A stretch of 15,807 nt of DNA from Caryophanales bacterium UBA1624 (GCA_002321395.1 DCMK01000061.1:1-15807); one strand, 5' to 3'; shown: positions 6,890 to 15,341, counted from the stretch's first letter. Translations and numbers: made by a program. Notes: generated from the sequence alone by a model not told the origin.

Positions 6890-8472
6890 TTCTTCTCTCC
6901 TTTCTCCAAAGGGGTCTCAAAGGGATTGCTTTTGAGGAAGCGCTGGAATTCGAAGCTGTTGAGCGGGCGGGAGTAGTAATAGCCTTGGACCGCGTCGAGC
7001 CCCATGCCTTTGAGCAGGGTGACTTGCTTCTCCGTCTCCACCCCTTCGGCGATGGTCCAAATGCCGAGGGAATGGGACAGGGAGATGATGGCCTGGACGA
7101 TGTCGCGGCTTTTTTTGTCGACTTCGATGTCGTCGATGAAGGATTTGTCGATCTTCAGGGTATCGAAGGGGAGCTTCTTCAGCGAATTGAAGGAGGAATA
7201 GCCGACCCCGAAGTCATCGATGGAGGTGGCCATGGAAAGTCCTTTGATTTTGGAGACGAGCTGATAAAGGAAGGCGGCGTCGCGGGCGGCCAAGGATTCG
7301 GTGAGCTCGATGTCGAGCCATTTATGCTCCACGCCGAAGCGGTCCGCGGTGGAAGAGAGGAAGTCCAAAAGGCCTTCGTCGTAGACCGTGCGGCGGGAGA
7401 GGTTGATGGAAAGCTTCACCAAGCGCTCCCCGCCGTTCTCCCATTTGGATAGGTCGCGCAGGGCGTGCTCATAGATGTAATGGTCCAAATCGACGATGAG
7501 TCCAGCCCTCTCGGAGAAGGGGATGAAGAAGCTCGGGGGGAGAAGGCCGCGGGTGGGGTGGTTCCACCTCACCAAGGCCTCGGCCCCGTAGAAGCGGTTG
7601 GTTCTCAGATTGAACTTGGGCTGATAGAAGATCTGGAACTGTTCCTCTTTGATGGCCCGGAGGATGTCCGAAGGAAGCTCGCGCTCACCGTTGGAGAGGC
7701 TCATCTGGTCCTTGGAGAAGGGAGCGACCGCGGAGGAGAAGCGGTTCATCGCGTTGTATTTGGAAGCGAGCATGGCGTGGTCGATGGCCTCGTCCACATT
7801 CTGGCATTCCCGGAGGGGACAGGATCCGAACAGAACCGTCAAGGAACCGATTTTTCCCCGGGCGGCGACTTTGTTCCCGATTTGATCGCCCAGATCGCGG
7901 AGCTGATGCTCGAAAAGCTCCGCGTCGATGCTTTTGGTGTAGAGCAAAAAGCAGTTCATCGAGGAGAACCCGAAGCTGTATTTGCCGGGATCCTGAAACT
8001 GGGAGGCGATGCAATCGTAGGCGATGGAGTTGATCTCCTTCACCTCTTGGACGCCGTAGAAATTGAGGATGTCGCTGTTGATGCCCTTGATGTTCAAACA
8101 GGCGACGATCCCGTCGCCGATTTTCTTTTTCTTGGTGTTGGAGAGCTTGCGCACGGTTTTGGAGAAGGCGGAGGAGGTATAGACGAAGGTGGGTTTGCTG
8201 AAATAGCCGAAGGAGGCGCTTTGCTCGCTCTTCATGCGGCTGCGGAGCCAATAGAAAAGGAAGGCCAAAAGTAAAGACCCGACCAACGTGGCCAAACCGA
8301 AGTAGAAGAAGATCCAATTGATGGGGCTTCCCCCGGAGTAGCGCGTCTCCAGCAAAATCCCGAACGTCAAAAGCAAAAGGAAGAAGACGGTGGCAAGAGA
8401 AAGGGAAGCCAGCCCCCAATAAGCGTAGGAGCGGTAGGTTTTCTCGGCTCTTCTTTTTCTATTCTTTTCCAT
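6886..8472 (-). CDS. Membrane cyclic di-GMP phosphodiesterase, degenerate GGDEF plus intact EAL
   Basis: The 528 residues hold two transmembrane helices (about 18-41 and 51-75), a GGDEF-like domain without its motif (about 115-255; FGFSSMNCF at the active site), and a complete EAL domain (about 263-515). The EAL motifs are intact: GAEALVRW (E298), LSINLS (N357), DIELTES (E389), SIDDFG (D419, D420), LKIDKSF (K440), AEGVET (E476) and QGYYYSRP (Q496). Known EAL enzymes with these residues hydrolyse cyclic di-GMP to pGpG, so this is probably an active enzyme on the inner face of the membrane. The GGDEF part may bind GTP as a control site. The gene overlaps the signal peptidase gene by 14 bases and shares ATGA with the nucleosidase-like gene. 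Its transcript carries a cyclic di-GMP riboswitch, implying feedback. Confidence 0.93.
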   Translation of the reverse strand: MEKNRKRRAEKTYRSYAYWGLASLSLATVFFLLLLTFGILLETRYSGGSPINWIFFYFGLATLVGSLLLAFLFYWLRSRMKSEQSASFGYFSKPTFVYTSSAFSKTVRKLSNTKKKKIGDGIVACLNIKGINSDILNFYGVQEVKEINSIAYDCIASQFQDPGKYSFGFSSMNCFLLYTKSIDAELFEHQLRDLGDQIGNKVAARGKIGSLTVLFGSCPLRECQNVDEAIDHAMLASKYNAMNRFSSAVAPFSKDQMSLSNGERELPSDILRAIKEEQFQIFYQPKFNLRTNRFYGAEALVRWNHPTRGLLPPSFFIPFSERAGLIVDLDHYIYEHALRDLSKWENGGERLVKLSINLSRRTVYDEGLLDFLSSTADRFGVEHKWLDIELTESLAARDAAFLYQLVSKIKGLSMATSIDDFGVGYSSFNSLKKLPFDTLKIDKSFIDDIEVDKKSRDIVQAIISLSHSLGIWTIAEGVETEKQVTLLKGMGLDAVQGYYYSRPLNSFEFQRFLKSNPFETPLEKGEKK

Positions 8473-9418
8473 GGCTTCTCTTTGCCTCCTTCCTCATTTC
8501 CTTTTTGAATCTATCTTTTTCCTTCTTCAGTTGGGCGCGCAGGATTTCCTTTTGCTTTTCCTTCTCCTCCTCCATCTCCATTTGGATCTGGACCTTGATG
8601 GAAGCCTTCTCGACTTCCCGTTCGTAATTGGCTTCATCGTTAGGATCGACCCCCGAGGCATCGACGAGGGCTTGGACCCTTCTCTTCTCCTCTTTCTTCA
8701 ACGCGGCTTGCCGCTGGAAGGAGGAGGCGAAGGAGAAGCCGGCCATGGCCAAGAAGGGAACCCCCACGACCGCAGGGACGAAATAGGGGGAGGAGGTCAT
8801 GACCAGCACCCCGCCCAGGAAATCGCTTTTGGAGACGATGGTCCCCACGTAATCTTCTTTTTCGATCCGCTGCACGCCTTGGTAGGAGGAAGAGGAGGTG
8901 GAATAAGGGTATCCGGCTTTCGGATAGGCGTCCCCATAGCAATAAAGGGTCGAATCGACGATCTCAATGACCCGGTGGGAGACGAGTTGGTCGGGGTAGA
9001 CCCCATCGGTGGTCGGGATGTCGTAGCGGAAGGTCACGATGTCCCCGGGGACGACCTGCTCGAAACTTTTCTTCTCCAGCACCGCGGCCGTGTCGATCCC
9101 AAGCATCCATGGGCCGTTTTTCTTCAATTCGAAGCTGACCCCGCCTCCGGCTTTGTCGGCCTCTTCCAACGTGTAATAGACCCCGTTGACCCGCCCTTGC
9201 TCTTGGTTCCCCTCGCGGGTCAAATACAAAGAGGGGGTATCCGGGCCGTCCATGGATCCGGTCAAAACGCGGAGGAAGGTCTTCCCGAACAAAGAGGGCA
9301 TGCCGTCTTTTTTGGCCGAAATCAAAAGGGAGCCCTCCAAAACGAGCATCCCGACGGCCAATGCGAGCAAAACCCCGTCCACGAGGCTCGAGATCTTGAA
9401 CTTCTTCTCCTGGGCCAT
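8459..9418 (-). CDS. SipW/ER-type signal peptidase I with coiled-coil tail
   Basis: The 319-residue protein has an N-terminal membrane helix (about 14-34), the catalytic serine motif RVLTGSMDGP (S55), VVPGDIVTFRYD (122-133), and SHRVIEIVD (147-155), whose H148 replaces the lysine of ordinary bacterial signal peptidases. YCYGDAYP (159-166) is the following conserved Asp region. This Ser-His arrangement is the SipW/archaeal/ER class, which in Bacillus processes TasA-type surface proteins. A second membrane segment (about 204-229) is followed by a charged, strongly helical cytoplasmic tail (about 235-319), an addition not needed for proteolysis and perhaps a docking arm. It starts 3 bases after the DUF2357 gene with GAGG inside that gene's end, and overlaps the EAL gene. 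Likely substrates are the two exported proteins at the head of the operon. Confidence 0.85.
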   Translation of the reverse strand: MAQEKKFKISSLVDGVLLALAVGMLVLEGSLLISAKKDGMPSLFGKTFLRVLTGSMDGPDTPSLYLTREGNQEQGRVNGVYYTLEEADKAGGGVSFELKKNGPWMLGIDTAAVLEKKSFEQVVPGDIVTFRYDIPTTDGVYPDQLVSHRVIEIVDSTLYCYGDAYPKAGYPYSTSSSSYQGVQRIEKEDYVGTIVSKSDFLGGVLVMTSSPYFVPAVVGVPFLAMAGFSFASSFQRQAALKKEEKRRVQALVDASGVDPNDEANYEREVEKASIKVQIQMEMEEEKEKQKEILRAQLKKEKDRFKKEMRKEAKRSHGKE

Positions 9419-9421
9419 GGC

Positions 9422-11335
9422 TCACTTCCTCACTTCCGGATTCTCCATGGGGAAGGAATAGGTCTTCTCCCCGCCTTCTTGGGAAAGCAGGTTCTCCCGC
9501 TTCTTGTACTTTTTTTCCTTGACTTCGCGGATGGCTTCTTTGGAAAGGGCCAAAGCGTAGCGGATGAGGTCCCAGGTCTCGGGGGAAAGCTCCCCTTCGG
9601 GGTAACAATCGAGCTCGGAATCGCTGGGGATGGTGATTTCCAGAACCGGGGAGGCGGGCTGCTTCTTCGGGGGGAGTTGGCTCGGGCTCCCTTCGGCCTT
9701 CGGGGCGAATCCATCCAAAGGCCCCTCCACTTCCGGCGCCCCTTCTTTTCCGGGGGCGAAATAGAAAACATTGGGGTCGTAGGCGCTTGTTTTGCCGCTT
9801 TCCCCTTTTGCCGCCTCCTCCCGCTTCAAGGCAGGGGCCGGGGTCAAAGCGAAGCCGGATTCGAAAGCCTTTTCCTCGATGGAGGCATCCTCGCGGGCTT
9901 CGCGGAGGACGTTCTCCCGTTCTTTGCCGAGCAAGGAATCCTCGTAGGCCATCCTCTCGGCGGCGCGCTTGGCGGCAAGCTGCAGCGCCTCCTGCTCCCG
10001 GATTTCCTTGTCGCGTTCCTCGATTTCGTCCAAGCGCACCTGCTCGGCGCGCAAAAACTCGTTGAAGCGCTGGTTGCTCGCGATGGCGAGCTCGTCCTCG
10101 ATGCGTGCGCTTTTCTCCCTCCAGGCGTCGTTTTTGATTTTGATGTCGCGGGCGTAGATGATCTCTTCCCTCCGCTCATCGGCGCGGTTCCTTTTGCGGA
10201 ACTTGGCCTCTTCCTGGGTAAGGGAGAGCTTAGCCTCGCCCTTGGCCCTTTTGCGTTCCCGGAGCAATTTGTCGTAGGCGGCTTTGATCTGGGGGAACTG
10301 GGTGTATTGGAAACGGTCGTCTTGGAAGGCGATGTCGTCGATGGAAAGCAAGGTCTTGGGGATGATGGTCTTGTTGACGTCCCCTTCTTTCTTGGGGATT
10401 TGGATGGCGTCGGCCTCATGGGCCTTCAGCGTCAAAACGTCCCCCAGCATCATCGCGTAGATCTGGGAGGCGTATTCGGGGTCGAATTTGACGTTCCTCT
10501 CCAAAATGGAGTAGTCGATGCCGAGCTTGGTGTAGGTGTTGAGGAAACGCCAAAGCTTCAGCGCCCCTTTGTAATCGGGGTTCTTCTCCAAAAGGTTGGT
10601 TATGGAGATGGGGTCGTGGATGGGCTTGGCCCCCTTCATCTTGACCATGAAGGGGCAGGAGATGTAGTAAAGGGCCCTCTGCTGAAGGACCTCGATCTGG
10701 TGGAGCAAATCGTCGTTGACTCTCTTCAGCTCCCCGGATTCGCTGGGGACGGAGAGGCGGATGCGGTTGTCGACTTCGTATCGCACCCCATCCAATTCGA
10801 AATCGCTGTGGACCAAAAGGACGTTGGAATTGCGGGTTTCCCCGTGGGATTTGATGTATTGGTAGCGGTTGGCGACGAAGACGGATAAGCGCAGGATCAG
10901 CGACATCACCAAACGGTTCTCGTAGATTTGGTAGTTTTCGTCGCTGCTGATGTTGAGGATCTTCTCGGGGATGACGTTCCCCTCCTCGTCGAAGCCGTGG
11001 ACGAACTGGGAATGGGAGGCTAGGTGGGTGACGGAGGCGCTGGAAACCCGGCGCGCCAAAGCGGCCAAGACGACTTCGCGCTTCTCTTCGATGAAGGTGC
11101 GCGGCTTGGCGATGATGTTGTCGATGTGGCGGAAACCCTCATTGAGCTCCTGGATCCACTTCACGTCGAAGGTCTTGGCTTCCTTCCGCACGCGGTGGGC
11201 CATGTAGTTGTTCCCGTTCTCTTGGACGAAGGAAAGCAAGGAACGGTACTTCGAAAGCTTATCGAGCGAATCGATTTTCTTGAGGTAGGCTTTCTGAAGC
11301 GCTTGGAAGGATTCCTTTTTTTCTTTTTCGGCCAT
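9422..11335 (-). CDS. DUF2357 (McrC-like) domain protein, partner of the AAA+ ATPase
   Basis: The 637 residues contain a DUF2357-like region at about 30-340, with the pattern VKWIQELNEGFRHIDNIIAK (58-77) and the typical DENYQIYENRLVMSLILRL (132-150). DUF2357 proteins usually sit beside McrB-like AAA+ ATPases, as here, and often carry a PD-(D/E)XK nuclease. I see no such motif. The second half is a long charged helical/coiled-coil stretch (about 365-490), then a Pro/Ala/Glu-rich linker (about 500-590) and a helical end. No signal peptide or membrane segment is visible, so it is cytosolic, perhaps held at the membrane by its partner. It starts 21 bases after the ATPase gene, and its own ribosome binding site is weak (AAGAAG). 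The family call is by eye; the non-nuclease role is inference. Confidence 0.65.
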   Translation of the reverse strand: MAEKEKKESFQALQKAYLKKIDSLDKLSKYRSLLSFVQENGNNYMAHRVRKEAKTFDVKWIQELNEGFRHIDNIIAKPRTFIEEKREVVLAALARRVSSASVTHLASHSQFVHGFDEEGNVIPEKILNISSDENYQIYENRLVMSLILRLSVFVANRYQYIKSHGETRNSNVLLVHSDFELDGVRYEVDNRIRLSVPSESGELKRVNDDLLHQIEVLQQRALYYISCPFMVKMKGAKPIHDPISITNLLEKNPDYKGALKLWRFLNTYTKLGIDYSILERNVKFDPEYASQIYAMMLGDVLTLKAHEADAIQIPKKEGDVNKTIIPKTLLSIDDIAFQDDRFQYTQFPQIKAAYDKLLRERKRAKGEAKLSLTQEEAKFRKRNRADERREEIIYARDIKIKNDAWREKSARIEDELAIASNQRFNEFLRAEQVRLDEIEERDKEIREQEALQLAAKRAAERMAYEDSLLGKERENVLREAREDASIEEKAFESGFALTPAPALKREEAAKGESGKTSAYDPNVFYFAPGKEGAPEVEGPLDGFAPKAEGSPSQLPPKKQPASPVLEITIPSDSELDCYPEGELSPETWDLIRYALALSKEAIREVKEKKYKKRENLLSQEGGEKTYSFPMENPEVRK

Positions 11336-11356
11336 GGTGTTGCTGCTTCTTTGCTG

Positions 11357-12901
11357 TTATTGGGCTCCGGCTGCTTTGAGCAGGTCTTGGATCTTGCCTT
11401 TGGAGACTTTGAATTCGTTCTTCCCGAATAGGCGGGTCAGCTCTTTGTCGAGGGCGAGCAATTCGTCGCGCAGGAAGGCGACGTTGAGGACCTCGAACTT
11501 CTTGAGGATCTTGGATTTGAAGATGTAGTCGACCGCCTCCAGTTCGGTCCCGCCGCAGGCGACGAAGGCCGGGACGAAGGAGTTCATCTGCTTGAGGATG
11601 CGGTTGCCGAAGGCAAGCTTGAAGTTGGTGATGACGAAATCGTCGAGCTCGGCGAACTTCTCCAAGGTTTTGCTGGAGATGGGATAGTCGGCGCTGGCTT
11701 GGGAGAAGAGGTTCCTCAGATAATCATAGGTCACGACCATCGGCGATTCGTGCTTAGCTTCGAAGGCGATGCCTTTGCTGTCGAAGAAGAGGGACATCGC
11801 GCGGTCGTAGACCTTATCGGTGATGGTGAAGGTGGAGTCGTCGTTGTTGGCGGTCCCGATGAACCAGATGTTCTGCTCGATGTGCAGCTTCCCGTCGACG
11901 ATATGGGCGGGGTCGTTTGGAGCGGAGGAGGCGATGATGTCGATGTTCCACTGGGTGGGGTTGGGCATTTCCATGACGGAGAGGAACTCGGCGAAGTAGT
12001 ACTCGATGCGGGCCAGGTTCATTTCGTCCAGGACGATGAGATTGGGGTCCTCGCGGTACCCGGATTCGTAGACGGCGCGCAGGAACTCGGTCTCGGTGAA
12101 GCGCTTGGTGAAATCGTTGTAATAGCCGACGAGCTCGGACCGGTCATGCCAAGAGGGCTGGACGGAGACGATGGCGGCCGGGTTTTTGAAGAAGCGGCCC
12201 AGGGCGTATGGCATCGAGGTTTTCCCGGTGCCGGAGATGCCTTCCAAAATGATGAGCTTGGATGCGGCCATCGAGGCGAAAAGGATGCGGATGGTCTCGG
12301 GGGTGTAATACAAATGCATCTGGGAAGCGGCGAAGTTGCGGAAACGCTCGCAGATGTCCTTGAGGGATGCGTGCTTGTCGGCTTCCTCCATGACGATGGC
12401 CCTGGAAGCGGGATCCGCGTATTTCCGGTCCACATTGACCAAACGGGGGAAGCGGAGCTTCTCATCGCCGGGCTTCTTCTCTTCTTTGCCTTCCTCTTGG
12501 GGGGCAATGGATTTGCCGGAAACCGATTCAAGGGACAAATTCAAAATGCGGCGGTTGGCCATCTCGGAGTTGTAAAGCTCAATCTGCAGCTGCTCGACTT
12601 CCTGCTGAAGCTTTTCTTTGTCGACTTCCTTTTTGTAGAACTTGACGTATTTCTTGACCAAAAGGGCCAGCAGGAACAAAAGCCCACCGACCAATCCGAT
12701 CAGCAGAAGCGCGAAGAGGACGAAGAAAAACCAGCCCCAGAAGCCGAAGCTCTGGTAATGGTTGTTGAAGAAGTAACGGTATTGCTCGAAATAGCCTCCC
12801 CACGCGACGAAGGGGTCGTACCATCTCCTTTTGAACCAATCGCCAACGTATTGGAAGAAGGCGACGATCATTTCCCGTAGATAAGCGAAGTAGTCTTGCA
12901 T
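11357..12901 (-). CDS. Membrane-anchored McrB-like AAA+ ATPase
   Basis: The 514-residue protein has an aromatic-rich N-terminus, one long hydrophobic segment (about 55-82), a coiled coil (about 85-118), and an AAA+ domain. Walker A is GISGTGKT (221-228), Walker B is LIVLDEMNLA (288-297), sensor 1 is WFIGTANNDDSTF (346-358), and R367 in DRAM could be the arginine finger. DEMNLARIEYYFAEFLSVME is the McrB/dynein-like form of the ATPase (DEiNra...fgEll..lE). McrB proteins are usually soluble GTPases paired with McrC nucleases. This one is tied to the membrane and paired with a DUF2357 protein lacking a visible nuclease. AGGAGG lies 10 bases before ATG 12901, and it follows the exported protein gene by 20 bases. 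Whether it uses ATP or GTP cannot be read from sequence. It probably forms a hexamer at the inner face of the membrane. Confidence 0.85.
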   Translation of the reverse strand: MQDYFAYLREMIVAFFQYVGDWFKRRWYDPFVAWGGYFEQYRYFFNNHYQSFGFWGWFFFVLFALLLIGLVGGLLFLLALLVKKYVKFYKKEVDKEKLQQEVEQLQIELYNSEMANRRILNLSLESVSGKSIAPQEEGKEEKKPGDEKLRFPRLVNVDRKYADPASRAIVMEEADKHASLKDICERFRNFAASQMHLYYTPETIRILFASMAASKLIILEGISGTGKTSMPYALGRFFKNPAAIVSVQPSWHDRSELVGYYNDFTKRFTETEFLRAVYESGYREDPNLIVLDEMNLARIEYYFAEFLSVMEMPNPTQWNIDIIASSAPNDPAHIVDGKLHIEQNIWFIGTANNDDSTFTITDKVYDRAMSLFFDSKGIAFEAKHESPMVVTYDYLRNLFSQASADYPISSKTLEKFAELDDFVITNFKLAFGNRILKQMNSFVPAFVACGGTELEAVDYIFKSKILKKFEVLNVAFLRDELLALDKELTRLFGKNEFKVSKGKIQDLLKAAGAQ

Positions 12902-12921
12902 AAGTTACCTTCCTCCTGAGG

Positions 12922-14046
12922 TCAGTTTTGGACGTCCTTCCCCAGTTGCGGGAGGGGGAAACCCGATGTCCCCTTGGGGGCGTAGACGCCCGTGAAGGAG
13001 ATGCTGGCCGCCAAAGTGGCGGAGGCAAGCGAGAGCTCGCAGTCTTCATCCCAACCTTCCAAGTAAAGGCTCACCACGAGCCTCCGGGTGGAGTTGCTGG
13101 GCACGTAAAGCAGGGGGCGCTTCGTAGAAGCGTTGGGTAGGAGTTCGGACAAAGTATAGCTTTTTTCCCTGGCGATAAGGCCTTCTTGTTCAACCTTGGC
13201 CAAACTCTCCTCGGTGATGGCTAGATTCCCTTCCTTGCTCGACCCATCCAAGGTCAAGAAGGGGTTTTTGGGCTCAGAGGGGCCCGAGGGGGAATATTCG
13301 AGCTCTTCCAAGGCTTGGTCGGAATACTCGCCATAAAGGATTTCCCTTCCGTTCTCATCGGCGTCCCAATACCCATCGGCGGGGCGGACATTGAGCCTCC
13401 CCCCATAGTAAGTCCCCGAAGATTCTTCGACGTTGGGCTCATAGACGCAGTAGCCCATGTTGGAAAAGAAGGAGAGGCGGCAGGCGGATTCGATCTTGTC
13501 GAGCCTAGCGGCCTCCTCGATGTCCCCGGAAACGGCTTTGAGGTTCGCTTCCCGATCGGCGGAGAGGAGGGTAGAGGAGTCCAAGAACAGATAGACGCCG
13601 CTGGTGGAAGTGAAATAGAACTCCAACGAGACGAAGTGGTTGTTCCTCTCCGCCGCCGGGGTTTCCCGGACGCAATCGTCGAAGTCCGAATACCCTTGGC
13701 AGAGGGAGGGGTAATCCTTTTCCGGGTCCAAGGAAGGGCTGTACCAGGAATCCTGGAACATCCCCGAGACCGGGGAGAAGGAGAACTCGTCGGAGAAGCG
13801 GAAGCGGTTCTGCTCATCGGGAAGGATGTATCCGGAGGAGCCCGAGATCTTCAGCCGGGCGGAGAGCTCGGCCCCTTTGTAGGAGAAGGTCAGATCCCGG
13901 ACGCGGGTGTAGCTGCCGATGCTGAACCACGCGAGCGTGCTCGTCGCGAGCGGGCACGCAAAGAAAACCAAAAGACCCGCATAGGCCGATAAAAGCCCCA
14001 GGCGGGTGCGTTTATGTCCTTTTTTGGAACGGGTCATAAACTTCAT
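12922..14046 (-). CDS. Exported protein with SipW/TasA-type signal sequence
   Basis: From ATG 14046 the product is 374 residues and begins MKFMTRSKKGHKRTRLG followed by a hydrophobic stretch ending ATSTLAWFSIGSYTRVRDL. The T..AWFS turn directly after the helix is like the junction of SipW substrates (TasA family: gT.AyFsd). The rest is mixed beta, with pieces such as VSLEFYFTSTSGVYLFLDSS, a CRLSFFSNMGYCVYEP segment, and near the end RRLVVSLYLEGWDEDCE followed by SISFTGVY. An in-frame ATG at 14085 would add 13 residues, but its only purine-rich stretch abuts the start codon and lies in a hairpin, so 14046 is preferred. The encoding gene precedes the AAA+ gene by 20 bases. The presence of a SipW-like peptidase in the operon supports cleavage and surface placement. 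No known function is recognised. Confidence 0.75.
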   Translation of the reverse strand: MKFMTRSKKGHKRTRLGLLSAYAGLLVFFACPLATSTLAWFSIGSYTRVRDLTFSYKGAELSARLKISGSSGYILPDEQNRFRFSDEFSFSPVSGMFQDSWYSPSLDPEKDYPSLCQGYSDFDDCVRETPAAERNNHFVSLEFYFTSTSGVYLFLDSSTLLSADREANLKAVSGDIEEAARLDKIESACRLSFFSNMGYCVYEPNVEESSGTYYGGRLNVRPADGYWDADENGREILYGEYSDQALEELEYSPSGPSEPKNPFLTLDGSSKEGNLAITEESLAKVEQEGLIAREKSYTLSELLPNASTKRPLLYVPSNSTRRLVVSLYLEGWDEDCELSLASATLAASISFTGVYAPKGTSGFPLPQLGKDVQN

Positions 14047-14086
14047 GGTTTCCGGTCTGCTCCGTTTCTGGTCGATTTGCCGCATC

Positions 14087-14130
14087 CCTTAGTTGAGCTT
14101 CTAAGGCGCCCCGAAAGAAAGAATGGGGCG
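14087..14130 (-). repeat. Two back-to-back intercistronic hairpins
   Basis: Between the first and second exported-protein genes, CGCCCC/GGGGCG (14107-14112/14125-14130, 12-base loop) directly abuts CCTTAG/CTAAGG (14087-14092/14101-14106, 8-base loop). Neither is followed by a T run on the minus strand, so these are not typical terminators. They may set the stability or relative amounts of the two messages. Confidence 0.45.
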
Positions 14131-14151
14131 GAACCTCAAAGGGGATCCTCC

Positions 14152-15174
14152 TCAAATAGAGGCGGAGGAATCCTGCGAGGCTCTCTTTTTGATCCCCGTG
14201 ATGTCGATGCCAAAAGCAAGCGAGCCATCTTGGGGCATTTGGACGTTTTCCGTATCTGGGTCGAAGCCTTCGAACCACATCAGAACGCTGTAGCGCACCA
14301 CCCCTTCCCCCGGGAGGGATTTGCCCTCATAGGAGAAGACGGTGAACAAAGAGCTTTGCCAATCGGAGAAGTTCGTGCACACGGCACGCGATTCGGGATT
14401 GGTGGACCCCGGGTCGGAAACGTATTCCGGCAAAGGGGTCCCGCTGGTGGTGGCGGGATAGGCGTAAGTCACGTGGCTATGGGTGGCCGGAAGGCCATCC
14501 AAATACAAGTTCTCATAAACCCGGATGCGGATGAATTTTTCGAGCGGGACCGAGGTCAGGTTGCCGCTGGCGTCGTAAAGATTGCTGGGCTCGGTGACGG
14601 AGGTCGCATCCATCTTGATCGAATAGGAGACCTCTTCCGTGGAGATGTTCCGCAGATAGAAGGTGTAATTGAAGTAAACGCCTTCCTTTGCATCCCCCGA
14701 ACTGGAATCCGCAGTGCCCACTTGGGCTGTTTTGGCGGCGGCTTGCTTCTTCGCGTCCATCACCTCATCGTAGTTGTCGGTGGTGATGTCGGCGTCGAGG
14801 ATCGAAGCCTTGGGGAGATTGTCCGCGGCGATCGCGGCGGTCGAGGTGATGCCTTCCGCGTTCAAATAGGAGCTTGGCTTCTCCAGCCCGGTCCCGCGGC
14901 CGGTCAAGGCCAAAACGGTCCCCATTTCCAAAGAGGCGTCCGGGTCCTTCTCGAGTTTGATCGTGAAGGATCCGAAGTTGGTGCCAAGGAAGGCGATCGT
15001 GCCCAGCGTCAAAACGCCGACCGCGCCAATGCCGACGATGGTCCATAATATGGCCTTTCGCTTCTTGGCTTTGACGAATTTCGGGGTCGGGGGATCGATC
15101 TGCTTCTGAGGCTCCGCCTCGGAAGTGTCCGGGGTTTGCTCAGAGGGGGCTTTCGTCTCCTTTTCCTTGTCCAA
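14152..15174 (-). CDS. Single-pass membrane-anchored exported protein, first gene of the riboswitch operon
   Basis: With start TTG 15174 the product is 340 residues. TTAGGAG lies 8 bases upstream of that TTG, while the open frame reaching back to 15378 runs through the riboswitch leader and is not coding. The N-terminus is a Pro/Glu-rich cytoplasmic segment, then a basic stop (KFVKAKKRKA) and one membrane helix (about 43-62, ILWTIVGIGAVGVLTLGTIA) followed by FLGTNFGSFTIKLEKD. The large outer part is rich in Ser/Thr/Asp and beta-like: GVYFNYTFYLRNISTEEVSY, FIRIRVYENLY, and near the end RYSVLMWFEGFDPDTENVQ then GIDITGI. That last pattern parallels LYLEGWDEDCE...SISFTGV in the next gene, suggesting a shared C-terminal module. 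Function unknown; it is probably a surface or assembly component. Confidence 0.75.
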   Translation of the reverse strand: MDKEKETKAPSEQTPDTSEAEPQKQIDPPTPKFVKAKKRKAILWTIVGIGAVGVLTLGTIAFLGTNFGSFTIKLEKDPDASLEMGTVLALTGRGTGLEKPSSYLNAEGITSTAAIAADNLPKASILDADITTDNYDEVMDAKKQAAAKTAQVGTADSSSGDAKEGVYFNYTFYLRNISTEEVSYSIKMDATSVTEPSNLYDASGNLTSVPLEKFIRIRVYENLYLDGLPATHSHVTYAYPATTSGTPLPEYVSDPGSTNPESRAVCTNFSDWQSSLFTVFSYEGKSLPGEGVVRYSVLMWFEGFDPDTENVQMPQDGSLAFGIDITGIKKRASQDSSASI

Positions 15175-15241
15175 AATAGTTGCTCCTAAAAGAAGGCATC
15201 CTGAAAAATCAAGACGTGAATCAAAAGGATCGATCGGGGCG

Positions 15242-15296
15242 CCGCTTCGATTGCTTAAGTTTTCACTTACCCATCGGAACTCTTGAAGCAAAGCGG
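15242..15296 (-). promoter_or_regulatory. Long hairpin in the operon leader
   Basis: On the minus strand CCGCTT (15291-15296) pairs with AAGCGG (15242-15247) and TGCTT (15286-15290) with AAGCA (15252-15256). At its inner 3' side is a small hairpin AAGT-GAAA-ACTT (15257-15268) with a GNRA loop. It lies between the riboswitch and the first start codon. It could be part of the expression platform or a separate control element. No good terminator U tract follows it. Confidence 0.35.
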
Positions 15297-15341
15297 AGCG
15301 TAAGCCCGGACGAATCCGCATTAGGCCCGAAACGGATAAAC

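Noticed and set aside
8471..10888. Very long open frame on the + strand (805 codons), with similar ones at 11699-12880 and 14014-15048
   Set aside because: They lie opposite genes with clear family motifs and linked overlaps, encode repetitive Gly/Asp/Val/Leu-rich sequence typical of the antisense of GC-biased codons, and have no matching family features.
9422..12901. A type IV restriction (McrBC) defence system
   Set aside because: The ATPase carries a membrane anchor, the partner shows no nuclease or DNA-recognition domain, and the neighbours are export and cyclic di-GMP genes rather than defence genes.
15197..15199. ATG close to the ribosome binding site of the first operon gene
   Set aside because: It is out of frame with the gene and lies upstream of the AGGAG used by TTG 15174.
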